From: Acidimicrobiia bacterium
GTDB lineage: Bacteria; Actinomycetota; Acidimicrobiia; Spongiisociales; JAHEDJ01
Reading direction: 5' to 3'
Length of the DNA: 15,261 nucleotides
NCBI GenBank assembly: GCA_030598025.1
Contig: JAUVQS010000023.1
Location: forward strand, 1 to 15,261
Made by a program: the position numbers and the translations under genes. Each line of letters starts with the position of its first letter. Positions within the stretch are counted from its first letter, which is position 1. This document shows positions 5,356 to 11,383 of this stretch, piece after piece. The notes under the pieces are model-generated. The model saw nothing but the letters and a program-made list of their open reading frames with translations, was not told the DNA's origin and ran no database searches.

Positions 5356-6594
5356 ATGGCATCTCCTGACGTAGTTGTCGTCGGCGGGGGACCAGCCGGT
5401 TCGGCCGCCGCATTTTGGCTGGCAAACGCCGGCCATTCGGTGACGCTCGTTGAGAAGAAGGCTTATCCGCGGGAGAAGGCCTGCGGGGACGGGCTGACGC
5501 CCAGAGCAATCCTTCAGCTCCAACAACTTGGATTCGATTTCGATGTGCCCGAATTCCATCGGGTCCATGGATTGCGTTCGTATGCCGGCGACAATCTCAA
5601 GCTGGAAATGGAGTGGCCAGAGCATTCGCTCTTTCCCAACTGGGGCGGTGTGATTCGCAGGGCCGACCTGGATCATCAGGTCGCAATGCTGGTCGAGAAG
5701 GAGGGTGCGACCGTCCGGCAGAAGGTCGAGGCCACCCCCGTGCTCCAAGATGGTCGGTTGACGGGTGTCGAACTGCAACACAACGGCGAAGTCGAGGTGC
5801 TGAACCCGAAGGTCGTCGTTGTCGCGGACGGGTCGTTGAGCCGGTTCGGATGGGGCCTCGGCACCAGCAGGAGGCGCGACTATCCGATGGGTCTTGCTGC
5901 TCGGGGGTACTTCTCTTCTCCGCGGTCCGACGAAGGATTCCTCGAGAGTCAGCTGGATATCCGGGATGAGACCGGAGCGGCCATGCCCGGTTACGGGTGG
6001 GTCTTTCCGCTTGGAGACGGCACGGTCAACGTCGGTGTCGGGCTGTTATCGACGTTCAAACGTTGGAAGCACGTCAATACGAACGACATGATGGCGGCCT
6101 ATGTGCGCTCTGCCCCCGATTACTGGGAGCTATCCGACGAAGCGCAGCTGACCAAGCCCCGCGGCGGCAAGCTGACGATGGCATTGTCGGTCGGACCGCT
6201 CGCCGGGCCGAACTGGCTCGTGGCCGGCGATGCGGCCGGGGCGATCAACCCCTGGAACGGCGAAGGCATTTCCTACGCGTATGAAACGGGCCGGATCGCC
6301 GCCGATCACGTTTCGGCTGCTCTCACCGCCGACGACCTCTCGTTGCTGCAGCGGTATCCGCAGTTCCTGCAAGACACCTATGGCGACTACTACAAGATGG
6401 CCCGCCTTTTCGTGAAGGCCATCGGACAACCGTGGGTGATGCGGACCTTGACCCACACCGGATTGCGCTCGAAGCCGCTGATGGAGTGGGTGCTCAAAGT
6501 CATGGCCAACCTCCTGGAATCGGACGAACGCAAGATCGGTGACCAGGCCTACCGGATGCTCGAGGGAATCGTGCGGGCCGCCCCCAGGATCTGA
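5356..6594 (+). CDS. Geranylgeranyl reductase family flavoprotein, probable menaquinone side-chain reductase
   Basis: FAD-dependent oxidoreductase of 412 residues. The N-terminal dinucleotide fold reads VVVVGGGPAGSAAAFWL (G10, G12, G15) followed by VTLVEK. CGDGLTPRA (from C43) is the active-site signature of the geranylgeranyl reductase group. GWVFPLGDGTVNVGVGLL and GDAAGAINPWNGEGISYAYETG (from G291) are the second FAD motif and substrate face. The family hydrogenates prenyl chains of chlorophyll, archaeal lipids or, in actinobacteria (MenJ), menaquinone. The respiratory neighbours make menaquinone the likely substrate here. I chose ATG 5356 because homology begins directly after it; upstream in-frame starts would add sequence that overlaps the regulatory sites and looks non-coding. 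The ribosome-binding site is weak (GGTAGG at 5338-5343). Flavoprotein identity is secure; the substrate is inference. Confidence 0.9.
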   Translation: MASPDVVVVGGGPAGSAAAFWLANAGHSVTLVEKKAYPREKACGDGLTPRAILQLQQLGFDFDVPEFHRVHGLRSYAGDNLKLEMEWPEHSLFPNWGGVIRRADLDHQVAMLVEKEGATVRQKVEATPVLQDGRLTGVELQHNGEVEVLNPKVVVVADGSLSRFGWGLGTSRRRDYPMGLAARGYFSSPRSDEGFLESQLDIRDETGAAMPGYGWVFPLGDGTVNVGVGLLSTFKRWKHVNTNDMMAAYVRSAPDYWELSDEAQLTKPRGGKLTMALSVGPLAGPNWLVAGDAAGAINPWNGEGISYAYETGRIAADHVSAALTADDLSLLQRYPQFLQDTYGDYYKMARLFVKAIGQPWVMRTLTHTGLRSKPLMEWVLKVMANLLESDERKIGDQAYRMLEGIVRAAPRI

Positions 6595-6596
6595 GA

Positions 6597-6646
6597 TTTT
6601 CCGCGGAGTGCTATGTATCACCAGTAGTACATAGCACTGCCGAGAA
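6597..6646. terminator. Strong hairpin between convergent genes, probable bidirectional terminator
   Basis: AGTGCTATGTA (6607-6617) and TACATAGCACT (6628-6638) form a perfect 11-bp stem with a 10-nt loop. The flanks TTTTC (6597-6601) and GAGAA (6642-6646) extend the pairing imperfectly. It occupies the 65-bp gap between the reductase (plus) and the transporter (minus). The right arm matches that of the first hairpin at 7632-7646 at 13 of 15 bases, so it may be a member of that repeat family used as a terminator. Confidence 0.6.
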
Positions 6647-6659
6647 GGTCCTGGATCGG

Positions 6660-7574
6660 CTAGGTGCGCTCTGCGCGGCTCACCAGGTAGGCGCCGAGAA
6701 TGGTGACGGCAACTCCCGCCAGTTGGATTGGTTCGACACGTTCGTCGAGGACGAGGAATCCGAGGATGAGGGCGACGATCGGCACCATGTAGGCGACTAT
6801 CGAACCGCGGGCGGCGCCGACGCGGCCGGCCAGAGCGAGTTGCGTTGCCCGAGCGACTCCGGTGCCGATGACTCCCAGGATGATCACGGCGATCACGGGT
6901 ACCCACTCGAACGAAGAGCGACTCCATCCCGCGAAGCTGATGGGAACCAGGGCAACCGTCGCGACCGCCAGGGTTCGGAGGGTGACGGCCATCGCCCCGT
7001 ATCGTTGTTGGAGGGGGACGAGGAGGTTGTTGGCGAGTCCGTAGGTGAGAACCGCCACCAACACGTAGACGATCCCGAGAGCAGATCCGACCTCTCCGCC
7101 CAGGGTCGGAAATGACAGCAGCATGATCCCGGAGAACCCGACGGCCAGGCCGATCCGCTGGCGGATCCCCGGGAGTCGACGGGTAAGCAGTGTCGCGACG
7201 GCGGCTGTGGCAATCGGGATCCCGCTGACCAGCATGCCGGCCACGGCCGAGGCGATCCGCTCTTCGGCGGCTGCGAACAGCCAGGCGGGTGCGGCCTGGC
7301 CAACGACGCCGAGAAAGACGATCCGTCCCCAGTCGGACCGCTCCACCGGGGCCCGGGCCCGCGCGAACAGAACCAACGCCCCGGCGCCGAGGGCCACCCG
7401 GCCCAGGGCAATGACGCCCGGCGTGAGGGATCGCAATCCGAGTGCCATCCACAGAAAGGCCGATCCGAAGACCAGGGCATTGAAGATGGCGAGGCCCCAG
7501 TGCGACGCCGTGAACGCCTCCCGATGCGTGCCATCGGTGGTGGTGAAGATCGCCGCGCGGGGAGGTTGGGTCAT
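6660..7574 (-). CDS. EamA/DMT-superfamily transporter
   Basis: 304 residues, about ten hydrophobic segments arranged as two homologous five-helix halves, the standard size and layout of the EamA (RhaT/YdcZ-like) drug/metabolite transporter family. The first half begins LAIFNALVFGSAFLWMALGL and contains a Pro-Ala-rich helix (APAWLFAAAEERIASAVAGML). The second half ends with the family's late signature: VAYMVPIVALILGFLVLDERVEPIQLAGVAVTILG in three overlapping pieces. These exporters carry amino acids, metabolites or drugs, and the substrate cannot be read from sequence. The N-terminal 25 residues are hydrophilic, and the ATG at 7574 lacks a clear ribosome-binding site. It faces the opposite way from both flanking respiratory units and shares no obvious function with them. 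Confidence 0.88.
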   Translation of the reverse strand: MTQPPRAAIFTTTDGTHREAFTASHWGLAIFNALVFGSAFLWMALGLRSLTPGVIALGRVALGAGALVLFARARAPVERSDWGRIVFLGVVGQAAPAWLFAAAEERIASAVAGMLVSGIPIATAAVATLLTRRLPGIRQRIGLAVGFSGIMLLSFPTLGGEVGSALGIVYVLVAVLTYGLANNLLVPLQQRYGAMAVTLRTLAVATVALVPISFAGWSRSSFEWVPVIAVIILGVIGTGVARATQLALAGRVGAARGSIVAYMVPIVALILGFLVLDERVEPIQLAGVAVTILGAYLVSRAERT

Positions 7575-7596
7575 GAGCGCAGAAGGCTAGCTTCGT

Positions 7597-7709
7597 GTTT
7601 TCTCAGCAATGCTGAGGCGCGTGGGGAACAACAGCATTGCCGAGAACCGGGGGATCGTCTTCTCAGCAATATTGTGGCGCGTGGGGAACAACAGTATTGC
7701 TGAGAAAAC
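7597..7709. repeat. 60-bp tandem duplication of a hairpin element upstream of nuoA
   Basis: Copy 1 arms are 7600-7614 and 7632-7646; copy 2 arms are 7660-7674 and 7692-7706. Both have a 17-nt loop differing at one base, with common sequence GGCGCGTGGGGAACAA. The stems differ by a compensatory change (G-C in copy 1, A-T in copy 2) and a G-C to T-G wobble. The outermost arms, GTTTTCTCAGCAATGCTG (7597-7614) and CAGTATTGCTGAGAAAAC (7692-7709), also pair over 18 bp with one G-T pair. Alternative folds are therefore possible: two small hairpins or one large one. The region lies between divergent genes, so it is not a simple terminator. Confidence 0.85.
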
Positions 7710-7720
7710 CGGCTACGCAC

Positions 7721-7736
7721 TCGGTGGGTCCACCGA
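7721..7736. promoter_or_regulatory. 16-bp dyad TCGGTGG-GT-CCACCGA, possible operator upstream of nuo
   Basis: Perfect 7-bp arms around a 2-bp centre, 93-108 bp upstream of the nuoA start and about 40 bp upstream of the putative -35. Spacing and symmetry suit a dimeric regulator. It does not resemble a Rex operator, and a short RNA hairpin is an alternative. Confidence 0.4.
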
Positions 7737-7773
7737 CCCGTCCGTAAGCGACTTTCGGCCCCGCCGTGGGTTT

Positions 7774-7800
7774 TTGCCGCGCCTGGACACCATCTAGTCT
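7774..7800 (+). promoter_or_regulatory. Weak candidate promoter for the nuo operon
   Basis: TTGCCG (7774-7779) and TAGTCT (7795-7800), spacer 15 bp; the -10 fits the actinobacterial TAnnnT pattern. The spacer is short, so this is only the best-looking candidate in the gap. It would give a leader of about 22 nt before the TTG at 7829. Confidence 0.25.
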
Positions 7801-7828
7801 TGCTGCGGGAAGAAGTAGAGGAGCTCCG

Positions 7829-8245
7829 TTGGATCTAGCCGCATACGTACCGGTGGCATTCATGTTCCTGCTCGTGTTGGCGTTTGCCGGCGTCGCTCTC
7901 GGACTTTCCCGACTGGTCTCTCCCAACCGTCCCACCCCTGAGAAGCTCGCCCCCTACGAATGCGGGATCGTTCCCGAAGTCGAGCCGGTGCAGCGGTTCC
8001 CGGTCAAGTTCTATCTCGTGGCGATGTTGTTCGTCATCTTCGACATCGAAATCATCTTCCTCTTCGCCTGGGCTGTGAACTTCCGCGAACTCGGCTGGTT
8101 CGGTGTCGCCTCCGTCGGCATCTTCACTCTCCTCGTGTTCGAGACGCTCGGTTACGTATGGAAACGCGGCGCCCTCGATTGGAACGTCCCACGTCGCGCC
8201 CGCCAGGTATCCGTCCGTCCGGCCGTCGACGAGGAAGCCGCCTGA
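7829..8245 (+). CDS. nuoA: NADH-quinone oxidoreductase subunit A
   Basis: Membrane subunit of complex I that helps couple the peripheral arm to the proton-pumping arm. 138 residues with three helices: about 5-27, 62-83 and 91-111. The conserved loop PYECGIVPEVEPVQRFPVKFYLVAMLFVIFD, in two overlapping parts, carries the invariant YECG and the quinone-site cysteine. The TTG start at 7829 has AGAGGAG (7817-7823) 5 nt upstream and places the first helix normally. A longer in-frame start at 7766 would add an Arg-rich segment overlapping the promoter and is rejected. The C-terminal tail is longer and more charged than in E. coli. First gene of the nuo operon; nuoB overlaps its stop (TGATG). Confidence 0.96.
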   Translation: MDLAAYVPVAFMFLLVLAFAGVALGLSRLVSPNRPTPEKLAPYECGIVPEVEPVQRFPVKFYLVAMLFVIFDIEIIFLFAWAVNFRELGWFGVASVGIFTLLVFETLGYVWKRGALDWNVPRRARQVSVRPAVDEEAA

Positions 8246-8715
8246 TGGCTCACCCGACGAATCCTCCGGGATTCTTGCTCGCCAACCTCGACAAAGTCAG
8301 GCACTGGGCCCAGACCCGATCGATGTTCACCGTCACCTTCGGCCTGGCCTGCTGCGCCATCGAGATGATGGCCACCGGTGCCGGCCATTACGATCTGGCC
8401 CGCTTCGGGATGGAGGTATTCAGGGCTTCGCCACGGCAAGCCGACCTCATGATTGTTGCAGGCAGGGTCTCACAGAAGATGGCACCGGTGCTCCGACAGG
8501 TCTACGACCAGATGCCCGAACCCAAGTGGGTGATCTCGATGGGTGCCTGCGCCTCAACGGGCGGCATGTTCAACAATTACGCCCTCGTGCAAGGCGTCGA
8601 CCAGATCGTTCCCGTCGATATCTACGTGCCCGGCTGCCCGCCCGGCCCGCAGTCGCTGATGCACGGGATCCTGACCCTGCACGACAAAATCATGAGTGGG
8701 GAGATCGCTCACTGA
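8245..8715 (+). CDS. nuoB: NADH-quinone oxidoreductase subunit B
   Basis: Holds Fe-S cluster N2, the last redox centre before the quinone site of complex I. 156 residues. The four cluster ligands are C36, C37, C102 and C131. Their spacing (1, 65, 29) is identical to E. coli NuoB C63/C64/C129/C158, including the unusual adjacent cysteines (LACCAIEMM) and the YVPGCPPGP motif. The N-terminus is short, without the extra residues seen in E. coli. The ATG overlaps the nuoA stop by one base, and the same TGATG junction leads into nuoC, so the three genes are translationally coupled. Confidence 0.98.
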   Translation: MAHPTNPPGFLLANLDKVRHWAQTRSMFTVTFGLACCAIEMMATGAGHYDLARFGMEVFRASPRQADLMIVAGRVSQKMAPVLRQVYDQMPEPKWVISMGACASTGGMFNNYALVQGVDQIVPVDIYVPGCPPGPQSLMHGILTLHDKIMSGEIAH

Positions 8716-9254
8716 TGGCTGGTGACCAGATAGTCGAGGGCTCTGAAGAGCAGGCAGAGACACCCGCCAGGACGCTGCCCGACCAGGCGATCTTGCGGTC
8801 GATCGCCGAGCAGTTCACCGACATCGAATGGGCTCCGTCCACCGGCCAGGATGTGTTCATGGTCCCGAAAGACCTGGTGCGCGACGTCGTCCAGGCGGCC
8901 AGCGAGGCTGGATTCGAGATGCTGGTCGATCTGACGGTGACCGACTACTTCCGCCGGCGATCCTCCCGGTTTGAGCTGGTCATCAATCTGTTGTCAATAC
9001 AGCATGAACTTCGACTTCGCCTGCGGGCTCCCGTGCCCGTCGACGATGTCCGGGTGCCATCGGTAGTGCCGATTTACTCGGGAGCGAACTTCTACGAGCG
9101 CGAAGCATTCGACCTGTTCGGTCTCATCTTCGATGGCCATCCCGACCTTACCCGCATCTTGATGCCGGACGAGTGGGACGGTCATCCGTTGCGCAAGGAC
9201 TACGGGATGAGTTCGGTACCCGTGCAGTTCAAGGGCTCCCATCAGGTGAAATGA
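8715..9254 (+). CDS. nuoC: NADH-quinone oxidoreductase subunit C
   Basis: Peripheral-arm 30-kDa-type subunit that packs against NuoD at the quinone channel; it carries no redox cofactor. 179 residues. The conserved C-terminal signature is clear: YEREAFDLFGLIFDGHPDL, then RILMPDEWDGHPLRKDYG (about residues 130-168). The first 25 residues are acidic and poorly conserved. It is a stand-alone gene, not a NuoCD fusion as in E. coli. The ATG at 8715 overlaps the nuoB stop, and nuoD starts one base after its own stop. Confidence 0.96.
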   Translation: MAGDQIVEGSEEQAETPARTLPDQAILRSIAEQFTDIEWAPSTGQDVFMVPKDLVRDVVQAASEAGFEMLVDLTVTDYFRRRSSRFELVINLLSIQHELRLRLRAPVPVDDVRVPSVVPIYSGANFYEREAFDLFGLIFDGHPDLTRILMPDEWDGHPLRKDYGMSSVPVQFKGSHQVK

Positions 9255-9255
9255 C

Positions 9256-10617
9256 ATGACCGATCAAAGACACCGAGACAAGCGCAACGTCGACGTCTGG
9301 TTGACCGGCACCGAGGATCCCGACTGGCTGGTCGAATCAACCGATGAGGGCGCCCAGAAGATGGCGTCGCAGGAGACCACCGCTCGACTTCTCGAACAGG
9401 AGGGCCTGGCCGTCGCCGACGACCGCCTTCTGGATGAAGACATTGCCCCCGACGACGAGTTGATGATTATCAACATGGGCCCCCAGCACCCTTCGACGCA
9501 CGGGGTGTTGAGAATCAACATCGAACTCGAAGGCGAGATCATCCGGCGGTCCAAGCCGATAATCGGCTATCTGCACACCGGCATGGAGAAGACGGGCGAA
9601 GAGCTCACCTGGCTCCAAGGTCCGACCAATGTCACCCGGATGGACTATCTGGCTCCTCTCCACAACGAGCTCGTTTTCTCCCTGGCTGTTGAACAACTGC
9701 TCGGTATCGACCTTCCGCCGCGCGCGGTGGCAATCCGTGTTCTGATGACCGAACTGAACCGGGTGTCAAGTCACCTGGTCGCCCTGGCGACCAACGGCAT
9801 GGACATCGGGGCCATCTCAATGATGCTGTACGGGTTCCGAGATCGCGAGCGCATTCTGGCCTTCTTCGAGAAGACCACCGGTTTGCGCATGAACCACAAC
9901 TACATCCGCCCCGGTGGCGTCGCCGCCGATCTGCCTCCCGACTGGCAGGAGGACATCGAGTTCATCCTCGAGAAGGTTCCACCCCGGATACTCGAGTACG
10001 AAGATCTGCTCAAGGCCAATCCGATCTGGATGGGTCGCACAAAGGACGTCGGCGTGATCACGCTCGAGGAGTGCCTGGCCTATTCGGTGACCGGTCCGAC
10101 ACTCCGAGCCGCGGGGAGCGATTGGGATCTGCGCAAAGCCTTCCCCTACTCGGGCATCGAGAACTACCACTTCGAGGTGCCGGTCGGCGAGCATGGAGAT
10201 GTCTACGACCGCTACCGGGTTCGCATTGAGGAGATCTGGCAGTCGCTCTCGATCGTCAAACAGGCTGCTGAGTCGATGCCGGAAGGCGACTACAAGACCG
10301 ACGATCGGAAGATCGCTCCGCCGCCCAGGGCCCGCATCGATGAGTCAATGGAAGCCCTCATTCATCACTTCAAGATCTATACGGAGGGATTCCAGGTGCC
10401 CGAGGGAGAGGCCTACGTGGCGATTGAGTCACCCCGGGGAGAACTCGGCGCCTACCTCGTCTCCGACGGCGGCTCCCGGCCACTGCGGATGCACATGCGC
10501 ACACCATCGTTCGCCAACCTCCAGGCGTTGCCGGTGATGATGGCCGACTCGATGATTGCCGATACTGTGGCCACCATCGCCTCGCTCGATCCAGTACTGG
10601 GAGATGTGGATCGATGA
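9256..10617 (+). CDS. nuoD: NADH-quinone oxidoreductase subunit D
   Basis: 49-kDa-type subunit forming the quinone head-group site with NuoB. 453 residues. The quinone-site loop is NMGPQHPSTHG, with H78 and H82. Other landmarks are GYLHTGMEKTGEELTW, NYIRPGGVAADLP and the C-terminal HMRTPSFANLQAL. The C-terminus lacks the Ni-binding cysteines of the related hydrogenases, as expected for complex I, and ends with the GDVDR form of the family tail. The N-terminus before DELMIINMG is about 65 residues longer than the conserved core and rich in acidic residues. The ATG at 9256 has AGGTGA (9244-9249) at good spacing; an internal ATG at 9361 would shorten the extension. Confidence 0.97.
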   Translation: MTDQRHRDKRNVDVWLTGTEDPDWLVESTDEGAQKMASQETTARLLEQEGLAVADDRLLDEDIAPDDELMIINMGPQHPSTHGVLRINIELEGEIIRRSKPIIGYLHTGMEKTGEELTWLQGPTNVTRMDYLAPLHNELVFSLAVEQLLGIDLPPRAVAIRVLMTELNRVSSHLVALATNGMDIGAISMMLYGFRDRERILAFFEKTTGLRMNHNYIRPGGVAADLPPDWQEDIEFILEKVPPRILEYEDLLKANPIWMGRTKDVGVITLEECLAYSVTGPTLRAAGSDWDLRKAFPYSGIENYHFEVPVGEHGDVYDRYRVRIEEIWQSLSIVKQAAESMPEGDYKTDDRKIAPPPRARIDESMEALIHHFKIYTEGFQVPEGEAYVAIESPRGELGAYLVSDGGSRPLRMHMRTPSFANLQALPVMMADSMIADTVATIASLDPVLGDVDR

Positions 10618-10645
10618 AGAGGGCTACTCGCTTCGCTCGCAGCCG

Positions 10646-10680
10646 TACCAGGCACCAGGTACCAGGTACCAGGTACCGGA
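10646..10680. repeat. Tandem heptamer repeat TACCAGG in the nuoD-nuoE spacer
   Basis: TACCAGG, CACCAGG, TACCAGG, TACCAGG, then TACCGGA from 10646 to 10680: five units, two diverged. It lies in the only sizeable gap (10618-10690) of the otherwise tightly packed nuo operon. The last unit runs into the ribosome-binding site of nuoE (GGAG, 10678-10681). Confidence 0.9.
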
Positions 10681-10690
10681 GAATGCGCTC

Positions 10691-11383
10691 ATGACTTGGT
10701 CGGTTTCCACTCTCGCCCGGGCGCACGACATCATTGCCCGGTATCCGCAGAGGCGGTCGGCTGTGATGCCGCTGCTCTACATCGCGATGCGAGAAGATGG
10801 TCGGCTGACCGATGATGGTATGCGGCAAGTTGCCGATCTCACCGGTTTGACTCCGGCTCAGATCCAGTCGGTGGCCTCGTTCTACGTCATGTACAAGACC
10901 GAAGCGCAGGGCAAGTACCTCGTTTCGGTGTGCAGTTCGATTTCCTGTTTCCTGCTCGGTGGCGACGACGTCTTGCATGCAGTTGAGCAGGCCGCCGGAG
11001 TTCCGGCCGGTGAAGCCGACGACGTGATCGGTGTTGAGCATGCCGAATGCATTGGAGCCTGCGGCGGCGCCCCGGCCTGTCTGGTCAACTTCGAACTGGT
11101 CGAAGGGCTCACGCCGGAGAAGGCCGGAGAGATGATCGAATGGCTTCGCAACGCCACGCCCGAGGTCATCAACGCCGACGAACTCCAGACCCTCTTCGGT
11201 GGTCGGCGCAGCTTCGACTGGGCGATCAAGGAGGAGAACGGCGCGATAGGGCCATACCCGGCTTTCCCACCCTTCGGAACCGCCGCCCAAAACACAACGG
11301 CACTGGAACCGGGCCGTGTCGGTCCCCCCGTAGGGGGGAAGGTACCGCCGCCGTCAGGCGGGGGTAGAGGGGCAGAAGTGTGA
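10691..11383 (+). CDS. nuoE: NADH-quinone oxidoreductase subunit E
   Basis: 24-kDa-type subunit with [2Fe-2S] cluster N1a, part of the NADH dehydrogenase module. 230 residues. Ligands are C81, C86, C120 and C124 (VCSSISC and ECIGACG), the exact Cx4C...Cx3C family pattern. The N-terminal helical part reads IIARYPQRRSAVMPLLYIA. I chose the ATG at 10691 (GGAG 9 nt upstream) because family similarity starts right after it; an in-frame start at 10556 would overlap nuoD and translate the heptamer repeat. The C-terminal end is unusual: after LFGGRRSFDWAIKEENG the last residues (about 210-228) are encoded by a GC-rich interspersed repeat and read as Gly/Pro/Lys-rich filler. Confidence 0.96.
   Translation: MTWSVSTLARAHDIIARYPQRRSAVMPLLYIAMREDGRLTDDGMRQVADLTGLTPAQIQSVASFYVMYKTEAQGKYLVSVCSSISCFLLGGDDVLHAVEQAAGVPAGEADDVIGVEHAECIGACGGAPACLVNFELVEGLTPEKAGEMIEWLRNATPEVINADELQTLFGGRRSFDWAIKEENGAIGPYPAFPPFGTAAQNTTALEPGRVGPPVGGKVPPPSGGGRGAEV
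11319..11373 (+). repeat. GC-rich interspersed repeat, copy 1, in the 3' end of nuoE
   Basis: The sequence runs TCGGTCCCCCCGTAGGGGGG, then AAGGTACCG, then a second hairpin and GGTAGAGGGGC. Two inverted repeats are visible: CCCCCC/GGGGGG, and a second GC-rich stem centred near 11355. A near-identical element in inverse orientation lies in nuoG at 14815-14868. It stays in frame and ends with the purine run that precedes the nuoF start. Confidence 0.85.

Noticed and set aside
6130..7452. Open frame of 440 codons on the minus strand across the reductase 3' end and the transporter
   Set aside because: It is an Arg/Pro/Gly-rich shadow frame of two convincing genes and would run through the hairpin between them.
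7597..7709. CRISPR array or simple terminator as explanation of the repeats before nuoA
   Set aside because: There are only two units, no unique spacers between identical direct repeats, and no cas genes; the flanking genes diverge from this gap, so no transcript needs to end here.
7766..7828. Longer nuoA start
   Set aside because: The added residues are unlike NuoA and cover the putative promoter; TTG at 7829 has AGAGGAG at ideal spacing.
7575..7828. Rex operator upstream of nuoA
   Set aside because: No TGTGA-N6-TCACA or close variant is visible on either strand in this gap.
10556..10690. Longer nuoE start overlapping nuoD
   Set aside because: It would encode the heptamer repeat as protein and lacks family similarity; the ATG at 10691 has a good ribosome-binding site and matches the usual NuoE N-terminus.
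11319..11373. Intrinsic terminator within the nuo operon
   Set aside because: The hairpins are strong but lack a U-tract, lie within nuoE coding sequence, and the next gene overlaps the nuoE stop.
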